From positions 1 to 8,247 of the forward strand of contig JARLHH010000151.1 of assembly GCA_031292335.1 (NCBI GenBank): a stretch of 8,247 bases of DNA. Reading direction: 5' to 3'. Positions 1-5,446 of this stretch are shown in pieces (position 1 is the stretch's first letter; each line of letters begins with the position of its first letter). This DNA is from Candidatus Limnocylindrales bacterium (GTDB lineage Bacteria > Chloroflexota > Limnocylindria > Limnocylindrales > CSP1-4). The notes beneath the pieces are model-generated. The model worked only from the letters and a program-made list of their open reading frames with translations. It was not told where the DNA came from and searched no databases. Both the position numbers and the translations under genes were made by a program.

Positions 1-13
1 CCCACCAGGATGG

Positions 14-88
14 TGGTCGGGGCGGTGGGATTCGAACCCACGACCTCGTGCTCCCAAAGCACGTGCGCTACCGCTGCGCTACACCCCG
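14..88 (-). tRNA. tRNA-Pro, anticodon UGG, with encoded CCA
   Basis: Read on the minus strand from 88 down to 14, the sequence folds as a complete cloverleaf. The acceptor stem is CGGGGTG pairing with CGCCCCG and has discriminator A at 17. The D arm is GCGC/GCGC with a short AGCGGTA loop. The anticodon stem is CGTGC/GCACG around the loop TTTGGGA, which gives anticodon TGG (proline, reading CCN codons, chiefly CCA and CCG). The T arm is GTGGG-TTCGAAT-CCCAC. Bases 16-14 read CCA, so the 3' end is genome-encoded. The gene lies 113 nt downstream of the MFS transporter on the same strand, but is more likely transcribed from its own promoter. All stems pair (one G-T in the acceptor) and nothing looks degenerate. 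Confidence 0.97.
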
Positions 89-98
89 ACGAATTCAT

Positions 99-126
99 GC
101 TCGCGAACCGCATCTGCTTCGCGAGC
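99..126 (-). terminator. Strong hairpin between the MFS gene and tRNA-Pro
   Basis: A perfect 9-bp inverted repeat, GCTCGCGAA (99-107) and TTCGCGAGC (118-126), surrounds a 10-base loop in which GC/GC (110-111 with 116-117) can pair further. It lies 10 nt upstream of the tRNA 5' end and 75 nt after the transporter stop codon. It could terminate the transporter transcript or be a structured leader that is removed from the tRNA precursor. No T-run follows on the minus strand, so a classical intrinsic terminator is not established. An alternative short stem (GAGCG 123-127 with CGCTC 131-135) overlaps its outer arm. Confidence 0.45.
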
Positions 127-136
127 GACGCGCTCA

Positions 137-149
137 AGACTAGCCTACA
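137..149 (-). promoter_or_regulatory. Promoter-like motif upstream of tRNA-Pro
   Basis: On the minus strand this reads TGTAGGCTAGTCT. It contains two hexamers of the TANNNT -10 type, TAGGCT (147-142) and TAGTCT (142-137). The core TGNAGGCTAGTC recurs upstream of the MFS gene at 1466-1477. If TAGTCT is the -10 element, transcription would begin near base 130 and the tRNA would have a leader of about 42 nt containing the 99-126 hairpin. I see no good -35 element at the usual distance, so this is a candidate only. Confidence 0.35.
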
Positions 150-201
150 GCGCTCCGACGGCCTCACGCTGCCTCGCGGGTCGTCTGCGAGTTGGTACGG
201 C

Positions 202-1437
202 TCACCCACCAGCGACGGGCAGGCCTCCGCGAGACGGCCCCACCAGCATGAGCGCGCCCGCCGAGGCCAGGCCCAGGGCGACCGTGCCGAGCATCGCCGC
301 CTGCAGGCCGACGGTCACGGACAGGAAACCCATGAGGGTCGGGAACCCGATTGTCCCAACCACGGCCGCCGTGGTGAGGTACCCGCCGACCGCCGCGGAC
401 CGATCCGGGTAGCGGTCGCCGCCGACGACCATGATCATGGGGGCAACAGGCCCCGCAGCCAGCCCGGCCAGCGCGAACAGGCCGATCGACACCTGGGCCG
501 ATGGGACGAGGATCGCGCCCGCAAGTGCGACCGACATGGCCGCGGCCGCGCCGGTCGCGAATCGGACGTGGTCGAACCGATCGGCCACGCGAGCCGACCC
601 GAGGCGACCGACGGCCATCCCCGCCCAGTAGAGGGCAAGGGCCGTCGTGGCGAGGCTCAGCGGGGCGGGCTCGAGAAAGCGGACCAGCCAGTCGGTGACG
701 CCCACCTCGGAGGCGATGTAGCAGGCGATCGCCACGCAGACGAGGCCCAGTGACCAGGGGATGCGAAAGCGCCCCGATTCAGGCCCTCCTGGCCCGGGCG
801 CGCGAACGGAGTCATCGCTGCCGCGTCGCCCATCGGGCATCTCGACCACGAGCAGGAGTGCCCCCAGCCCGAACACGACCAAGCCCGTGGCGGCCAGGAC
901 GCCCTGCCAGGAAAGGCCGGCTCCGACCAACAGGCCGATGACGAGAGGTGCGGAAAGCGCGCCCAGGCTGAAGCAGAGATGGAGGAGGTTGAGAGCTCGA
1001 GCCCGACTGGACCTGAACGCGTCGAGGAAGAGCCCGTTCGCCCCGCCGTCGAGCGCCCCGACCCCCACCCCGGCCGGGACGGCAGCGAGGAGATAGACCT
1101 CCCAGGACGGGGCGACCGCGAGCGCGACCAAACCTGCGGCGAGCAGCCCCGCGGCGACGACCAGCACTGGTCGGCGCCCGATCCTCTCCGTGACTCGGCC
1201 GCCACTGAATGAACCAGCCGCGTATGTCAGGCCGAACACGAGGTAGTAGACACCGAACTCGGCGTCCGACCGATGGTGCGTCGCCTCGATCGACCGGATC
1301 AGCGCTGGAACGAGCAGCCCGCACCACCCGACCAGCAGGTAGGCGAAGCCGCCGAGGATCCCAGTTGCCGACGGCCATGAACGGGCGGAAGCAGCCATCC
1401 ATCGGATTATCGATCCGCCGCCCGACCCCCAAGGCAT
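202..1437 (-). CDS. MFS (major facilitator superfamily) transporter
   Basis: A 411-residue inner-membrane secondary transporter of the size and pattern of a 12-helix MFS protein: two hydrophobic halves joined by a charged loop at about 200-226 (rich in G, D, R, P). The MFS motif A appears after helix 2 as GGRVTERIGRRP (79-90), and a relic copy in the second half reads GRLGSARVADRF (277-288). The segments LDGGANGLFLDAF (129-141) and HLCFSLGALSAP (153-164), and the GVTDWLVRFL stretch (246-255), resemble the FucP/GlcP-like sugar branch of the superfamily. The substrate cannot be read from sequence; a sugar or related small molecule is a guess. The start is uncertain. The ATG at 1437 gives a non-hydrophobic 23-residue lead, while the ATG at 1398 (residue 14, MAASARSW) is a more natural MFS start. 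Neither has a clear Shine-Dalgarno sequence. The gene stands alone, 77 nt after the acyl-CoA dehydrogenase stop and with its own putative promoter and palindrome. Confidence 0.9.
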   Translation of the reverse strand: MPWGSGGGSIIRWMAASARSWPSATGILGGFAYLLVGWCGLLVPALIRSIEATHHRSDAEFGVYYLVFGLTYAAGSFSGGRVTERIGRRPVLVVAAGLLAAGLVALAVAPSWEVYLLAAVPAGVGVGALDGGANGLFLDAFRSSRARALNLLHLCFSLGALSAPLVIGLLVGAGLSWQGVLAATGLVVFGLGALLLVVEMPDGRRGSDDSVRAPGPGGPESGRFRIPWSLGLVCVAIACYIASEVGVTDWLVRFLEPAPLSLATTALALYWAGMAVGRLGSARVADRFDHVRFATGAAAAMSVALAGAILVPSAQVSIGLFALAGLAAGPVAPMIMVVGGDRYPDRSAAVGGYLTTAAVVGTIGFPTLMGFLSVTVGLQAAMLGTVALGLASAGALMLVGPSRGGLPVAGG

Positions 1438-1438
1438 T

Positions 1439-1452
1439 GCCCACGCGTGGGC
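1439..1452. promoter_or_regulatory. 14-bp perfect palindrome at the MFS start, candidate operator
   Basis: GCCCACGCGTGGGC is its own reverse complement. It lies one base upstream of the ATG at 1437, between that codon and the promoter-like motif at 1465-1477. If the -10 element is TAGTCC (1470-1465), transcription would start near 1458, so a protein bound here would sit on the start of the transcript. This is typical placement for a repressor operator. No regulator gene is in the window. In so GC-rich a genome, some short palindromes arise by chance. Confidence 0.4.
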
Positions 1453-1464
1453 CGCTGGGTCGGT

Positions 1465-1477
1465 GGACTAGCCTGCA
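1465..1477 (-). promoter_or_regulatory. Promoter-like motif upstream of the MFS gene
   Basis: The minus strand reads TGCAGGCTAGTCC. The hexamer TAGTCC (1470-1465) matches five of the expected features of a TANNNT -10 element, lacking the final T. The 12-base core is shared with the region upstream of tRNA-Pro (138-149), differing at one base. Position fits a promoter: the -10 would lie 28 bases before the ATG at 1437, or 67 before the alternative ATG at 1398. No convincing -35 element is visible. Confidence 0.35.
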
Positions 1478-1514
1478 CCGCTCGCCCGACGGAACCGCCG
1501 CCGGCCCGCGGTCG

Positions 1515-3236
1515 CTACTGCAGCAAGACCGGGATGGCCTCGAGCGGGACCGGGCTGGCGGCCAGAACGACCTCCGCGGCGGCCCGGACCTTCGACGCGA
1601 TCGACGCGACGTACGCGCGGGCCACCGGCTTCTTGTGCTCCGCGACGTTCGTGTCGCGCAGCAGCAGCCAGCCGCCGACGACCGAGATCGCCATCTCGAC
1701 CAGGTCGACTGCGTAGTAGTCCACGCGGTCGCGCTCGGGCACCGCCTTGAGCCCGCCCACGGCCTGGTCGAGGAGGCCGGTCAGCTCGACGAGGAGCGCC
1801 CGCTCGGCCGCCATGTCGGCCGGGTACTCGGCTGCCTGCCACTCGACCAGGAGCGGATCGAGCGACCGGTTGAGGACCTTGCCGATCGCCGCGACCACCT
1901 GGAGCTGGCTGGTGCCCTCGTAGATGTTCGTGATGCGGACGTCCCGGAAGAGGCGCTCGATGTTGAACTCGTGCATGTAGCCCACGCCGCCGTGCACCTG
2001 CATCGCCTGGTAGCAGACCCGGTTGCCCATCTCCGTGGCGCAGTACTTCACCATCGGGGTCAGGGTCTCGGACAGGGCCTGGGCCAGCTTGTGACGGGCG
2101 CGCAGCGCCGGGTCGGCGTCCGGGCCGCCCTCGGCCAGCGCGCTCTCGTGGACCTTCCAGAGGTCCACCCAGCGCCCCGTCTCGGCCAGGAGCGCCCGCG
2201 TGGCCTCCAGGTCGACCTTCATCGAGAGCAGCAGCCGGCCGACGGCCGGCAGGGACCGGATCGACCTGCCGAACTGGACGCGCTCGCGCGAGTACTTGTC
2301 GGCCTCCCGGTAGGCGGCCTCCGCGATGCCGAGCGCCTGGGCGGCCACGGCCAGGCGGGCCCCGTTCATCAGGTTCATGGCGTACCGCATGAGCCCGAAG
2401 CGGCGCTTGCCGACCAGGATGGCCGGGGTGTTCGTGTACTGGATCTCGCACGTCGGCGACGCGTGGATCCCCATCTTGTTCTCGATGCGCCGGATCTTGA
2501 CCGTGTCGTCGCGCTCGACCAGGAACATCGAGAGCCCGCGGGCGTCCGTGGAGCCTTCCTCGCTGCGGGCCAGGACCAGCGACACGTCGGCCAGCCCGTT
2601 CGTGATGAAGTGCTTCACGCCGTTGAGGTGCCACTGGCCGGTGGCCTCGTCGAGCGTGGCCCGCGTCGCGACCGCGCCCAGGTCCGAGCCGGCCTCCGCC
2701 TCGGTCAGGACCATCGCCCCCGAGACCTCGCCGCGCGAGAAGCGGGGCAGGACACGCGCCTTGGTCTCCGGATCGCCGTGCTCCTCCAGCAGGGAGGCGA
2801 TCTCCTGGAGGCCGTACACCGTCATCAGGCCGCTCTCCGCGCGGGCCACCATCTCGACCATCATCTGGTACACGGATTCGGGCAGGTTCAGGCCGCCGTA
2901 CTCGCGTGACAGCATCGCCCCGAAGAGCTCCGCCTGGCGCAGGGCCGCGATCGCGTCAAGGGTGGCCGCGGCGTAGGTCACCTGGCCGTCCTCGAAGTGG
3001 GCGCCCTCCTCGTCCGCCTCGGCGGCCCGGGGCGCGACGCGCTCGCCGCAGATCTCGCCGAGAACCTCGAGCACGATGCGGTAGTTGTCGACCGCGTCGG
3101 CGTAGTTGCGCGGGGCGGTGGGATAGGTCTCCCACTCGGAGAAGCCCTTCTCCTTGCGCTCGAGCACCTCGGCCAGGTCGAGATGCTCCAGGCGGAACTG
3201 CAGGTCCGGGTTGTCGAGGAAGAAGTTCTCGCTCAT
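1515..3236 (-). CDS. Acyl-CoA dehydrogenase, long form with C-terminal extension
   Basis: A 573-residue FAD enzyme that introduces a 2,3-double bond into an acyl-CoA and passes the electrons to ETF. The family motifs are intact. MVLTEAEAGSDL (175-186) is the FAD/substrate motif, with Ala in place of the usual Pro after TE. QVHGGVGYMHEFNIERLFRD (413-431) is the second signature. IYEGTSQLQ (438-446) holds the predicted catalytic base Glu440. A two-part extension, about residues 450-573, follows the normal 380-residue fold after an enlarged N-terminus, as in the 570-600-residue ACAD subfamily. Acyl chain specificity is not deducible. The start ATG at 3236 overlaps the etfA stop codon (ATGA), so translation is probably coupled and no separate Shine-Dalgarno is needed. 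A longer open frame continues upstream in this phase but only shadows etfA. The gene ends the etfB-etfA operon, marking it as the likely direct ETF partner. Confidence 0.95.
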   Translation of the reverse strand: MSENFFLDNPDLQFRLEHLDLAEVLERKEKGFSEWETYPTAPRNYADAVDNYRIVLEVLGEICGERVAPRAAEADEEGAHFEDGQVTYAAATLDAIAALRQAELFGAMLSREYGGLNLPESVYQMMVEMVARAESGLMTVYGLQEIASLLEEHGDPETKARVLPRFSRGEVSGAMVLTEAEAGSDLGAVATRATLDEATGQWHLNGVKHFITNGLADVSLVLARSEEGSTDARGLSMFLVERDDTVKIRRIENKMGIHASPTCEIQYTNTPAILVGKRRFGLMRYAMNLMNGARLAVAAQALGIAEAAYREADKYSRERVQFGRSIRSLPAVGRLLLSMKVDLEATRALLAETGRWVDLWKVHESALAEGGPDADPALRARHKLAQALSETLTPMVKYCATEMGNRVCYQAMQVHGGVGYMHEFNIERLFRDVRITNIYEGTSQLQVVAAIGKVLNRSLDPLLVEWQAAEYPADMAAERALLVELTGLLDQAVGGLKAVPERDRVDYYAVDLVEMAISVVGGWLLLRDTNVAEHKKPVARAYVASIASKVRAAAEVVLAASPVPLEAIPVLLQ

Positions 3237-4273
3237 TCGGCTGCTCGCTGGTCCATGGAGCGCTCGCGCAGCGCCTCGATGATCATCGGCACCACCTCGG
3301 CGGCGTCCCCCACGATGCGGTAGTGGGCGACCTGGAACATCGGCGCGTTGGGGTCGGTGTTGATGGCGATGATCTTGGACGACTGGTCCATCCCGGCCCG
3401 GTGCTGGATCGCGCCCGAGATGCCCGCGGCGATGTAGAGGCGTGGCCGGACCGTGGTGCCGGTCTGGCCCACCTGGAACTCGCGCCCGATCAGGCCCGCG
3501 TCCACCGCCGCGCGCGAGGCGCCGACCTCTCCGCCGAGCAGGTTGGCCAGGTCCCGCAACAGGGCGAACTCCTCGGCGCTGGTGATGCCCGCGCCGCCGG
3601 AGACGATCACCGGCGCATCCTTGAGCTTGACGGTGGCGTGGCGAACCTGCCGGCTCAGGACCTCCAGGGCGAAGTCGCCCGGCTCGAACTCGGGCGTGAC
3701 CGCCTCCACGACCCCGGTCCGGCTGGCGTCGGCGGCCGGCATGCGCATGACCCCCTCGCGAACCGTCGCCATCTGGGGCCGCGTGGTCGGGTTGACGATC
3801 GTGGCGACCAGGTTTCCGCCGAATGCCGGCCGGATCTGGTAGAGCAGGTTCCTGAAGGTCGCGTCCTGGCGCCTGAGGTAGTAGTCGCCGATCTGCAGGT
3901 CGGTGCAGTCGGCGGTCAGGCCGCAGCGCAGGGCGCTCGCCACGCGCGGCGCGAAGTCCCGGCCGTTGGGCGTGCCGCCGACGAGGAAGATCTCCGGCCG
4001 GCGCCGGCGCGCCTCGGTGATCGCCACGCGCGCGTACGGAAGCGTCCGGTAGTACGCCAGCTCGGGATGGTCGGCCAGCAGGACGCGGTCGGCACCGTGG
4101 CGGATGACGTCCCGCGCCATCTCTTCCACGCCGTGCCCGCACAGGAGGCCCACCACCTCGTAGCCGAGCTGGCCGGCCAGGTCGCGGGCCTTGCCGGTGA
4201 GCTCCAGGCTCACGTCGGCGACCTGGCCGTCGGTGTGCTCGATGAAGACCCAGATGCTCTGCTGTTCGGTCAT
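3233..4273 (-). CDS. etfA: Electron transfer flavoprotein, alpha subunit (EtfA/FixB family)
   Basis: A 346-residue subunit that, with EtfB, carries FAD and shuttles electrons from the neighbouring dehydrogenase. The C-terminal FAD domain is well marked: VSGGAGI (224-230), GASRAAVDAGLI (251-262), VGQTGTTVRPRLYIAAGISG (268-287) running into AIQH with His291, and AINTDPNAPMFQVAHY (303-318). The N-terminal half contains TPNGRDFAPRVA (101-112), LTADCTDL (119-126) and RPAFGGNLVATIV (148-160), as in FixB and clostridial-type EtfA. There is no ferredoxin-like N-terminal extension. It starts 6 nt after etfB ends. Only a weak AGGCGG precedes the ATG. Its TGA overlaps the ATG of the dehydrogenase gene. 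Confidence 0.95.
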   Translation of the reverse strand: MTEQQSIWVFIEHTDGQVADVSLELTGKARDLAGQLGYEVVGLLCGHGVEEMARDVIRHGADRVLLADHPELAYYRTLPYARVAITEARRRRPEIFLVGGTPNGRDFAPRVASALRCGLTADCTDLQIGDYYLRRQDATFRNLLYQIRPAFGGNLVATIVNPTTRPQMATVREGVMRMPAADASRTGVVEAVTPEFEPGDFALEVLSRQVRHATVKLKDAPVIVSGGAGITSAEEFALLRDLANLLGGEVGASRAAVDAGLIGREFQVGQTGTTVRPRLYIAAGISGAIQHRAGMDQSSKIIAINTDPNAPMFQVAHYRIVGDAAEVVPMIIEALRERSMDQRAAE

Positions 4274-4279
4274 GGCCGC

Positions 4280-5185
4280 CTACCCGACGATGTACTCGTG
4301 GACCAGCTCCGCCACCATCGCCGCGATCGCCTCCGGCGTGGGCGGGACCGTCTTGCTCTCGGTGCTCTCGAGGACCACGAAGTTGATCTTGTGGACCTGG
4401 GTGGGTGAGCCGGCGAGGCCGATCGCTTCGGCGCTGGCCCCGATGTCGTCGGCGGTCCAGACCGGGATCCGCAGGCCGTGGGCGTCGAGGTGGGCCTCCA
4501 GCGCCGCGTCGGTCTCGAACTCGGGCCACTTCGCTCGGAGCGCCGCGTACTCGCCCGGGGTCGCGGCCAGCTTGCCCGCGATCTGCCGGCGGACCGAGGG
4601 CGGGCGGGGCGTGTTGGCCGAGCCCACCACGGTCAACAGGCACGGCATCTCGCAGCGCACGATCTCGGTGCCGGAGTCGAGGGCGCGCTGCGCGGTGATC
4701 CGGCCGTCGGCGATCTCCAGGACGGCCTCCGCGTAGGTGATCTGCGGGATGCCCAGCTTCTCGGCCGTCTGCGGGCCGACCTGCGCGGTGTCGCCGTCGA
4801 TCGCCTGGCGCCCGGCGAGGACCAGGTCGTAGCGGCCGATCTTCTCGATCGCCTTCTGGAGGACCAGGGAGGTGGCCAGCGTGTCGGCTCCGGCGAACCT
4901 GCGATCGGTGAGCAGGATCACCCTGTCCGCCCCGCGCCAGAGCGCCTCACGCAGGATGCCGGCCGCCTTGGGCGGGCCCATCGTGATCACGGTTACCGTC
5001 CCGCCGTGGCGCTCCCTGATCTGGACCGCCATCTCGAGGGCGTTCAGGTCCTCCGGGTTGAAGATGGCCGACAGCGCGTTGCGGTTCATCGTGCCGTCTT
5101 TGGTCATCGCGTCGCCGGTGATGTTGTGGGTGTCGGGCACCTGCTTGGCGAGGACCACGCTGTCGATCGGCCTGGAGTCGGTCAT
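4280..5185 (-). CDS. etfB: Electron transfer flavoprotein, beta subunit (EtfB/FixA family)
   Basis: A 301-residue first gene of the etfB-etfA-acyl-CoA dehydrogenase operon. The AKQVPDT motif (13-19), FNPEDLNALEMAV (42-54), TVTVITMGPPKAAGILREAL (63-82), FAGADTLATS (97-106), AGRQAIDGDTAQVGP (124-138) and GSPTQV (259-264) are the conserved nucleotide/flavin-binding segments. The GDTAQVGP and GADTLATS wording is that of FixA and clostridial EtfB, which bind FAD in bifurcating complexes, and not that of the mitochondrial type, which binds AMP. This classification is from memory of family members. Compared with clostridial EtfB there are about 30 extra residues around 206-237. The chosen ATG at 5185 is preceded by GGAG at 7-nt spacing; a longer upstream open frame has no such support. 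Confidence 0.95.
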   Translation of the reverse strand: MTDSRPIDSVVLAKQVPDTHNITGDAMTKDGTMNRNALSAIFNPEDLNALEMAVQIRERHGGTVTVITMGPPKAAGILREALWRGADRVILLTDRRFAGADTLATSLVLQKAIEKIGRYDLVLAGRQAIDGDTAQVGPQTAEKLGIPQITYAEAVLEIADGRITAQRALDSGTEIVRCEMPCLLTVVGSANTPRPPSVRRQIAGKLAATPGEYAALRAKWPEFETDAALEAHLDAHGLRIPVWTADDIGASAEAIGLAGSPTQVHKINFVVLESTESKTVPPTPEAIAAMVAELVHEYIVG

Positions 5186-5190
5186 CCACG

Positions 5191-5200
5191 TCTCCGGAGA
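5191..5200 (-). promoter_or_regulatory. etfB ribosome binding site inside a 10-bp palindrome
   Basis: TCTCCGGAGA is a perfect 10-bp palindrome. Its 3' half supplies the GGAG Shine-Dalgarno core, 7 nt before the etfB ATG, and this decides the start at 5185. A DNA-binding protein or RNA pairing at this site could in principle control translation of the operon, but a palindrome without a loop cannot itself form a stable RNA hairpin. Confidence 0.5.
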
Positions 5201-5351
5201 TTGCCGGCGGCGCCGGCGGCTGGCTTGTCGATATTCCCGGGATGCGGTGTCACCCAGATGGCTTCGACGGGTCGGGGTGTCCTCCGCGCTCCGCTGAAGG
5301 ATAGCGGTGGGTCGCGCGGGTCGTTCGCCTGGCCGGCGGCGAGAGGTGGAC

Positions 5352-5367
5352 CCGGGCCCCGGCCCGG
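5352..5367. repeat. Inverted repeat in the divergent etfB/ATPase spacer
   Basis: CCGGGCC-CC-GGCCCGG is a perfect 7-bp inverted repeat with a 2-base centre in the 261-bp spacer between the divergently transcribed etfB (starts 5185) and the DUF4143 gene (starts 5447). It could be an operator or simply GC-rich chance. The same spacer holds a tandem 9-mer GCCGGCGGC (5203-5220) and two ATCGCG...GCGG direct repeats offset by 21 bp (from 5369 and 5390). No promoter for etfB is convincing; TATCCT on the minus strand (5303-5298) is a weak -10 candidate. Confidence 0.3.
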
Positions 5368-5431
5368 AATCGCGATGCGGCAGACCGGTATCGCGGGGTG
5401 CGGGAGACTGGTACTGGAGAACGCGGCAGAG

Positions 5432-5440
5432 TGGTAATGT
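5432..5440 (+). promoter_or_regulatory. Extended -10 promoter element for a leaderless ATPase transcript
   Basis: TGGTAATGT is an extended -10 element (TGn followed by TAATGT, a TANNNT hexamer at 5435-5440). Six bases separate it from the GTG at 5447, so transcription would start at or next to the first base of the start codon. That is the geometry of leaderless genes, and it agrees with the absence of a Shine-Dalgarno sequence. I see no good -35 box, which extended -10 promoters can do without. Confidence 0.5.
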
Positions 5441-5446
5441 CGGGCC

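Noticed and set aside
14..201. tRNA-Pro as an integration (att) site of a mobile element
   Set aside because: There is no integrase gene and no direct repeat of the tRNA 3' end elsewhere in the window.
1209..2909. A 566-residue open frame on the plus strand opposite the acyl-CoA dehydrogenase
   Set aside because: Its composition is that of an antisense shadow in high-GC DNA (rich in Arg, His, Asp, Gly) and it has no domain motifs, while the minus-strand gene has all its catalytic motifs.
2906..4408. A 500-residue open frame on the plus strand opposite etfA and the dehydrogenase start
   Set aside because: It is an antisense shadow of the etf operon with no recognisable fold and Arg/Pro-rich low-complexity stretches.
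1515..4643. A 1042-residue minus-strand frame, read as a fusion protein
   Set aside because: Only its last 573 residues are a real protein; the upstream part is a different frame of etfA/etfB. The ATGA start at 3236 explains the gene.
5203..5220. The tandem GCCGGCGGC 9-mers as the start of a repeat array
   Set aside because: There are only two copies and no similar units elsewhere, so it is probably GC-rich slippage.
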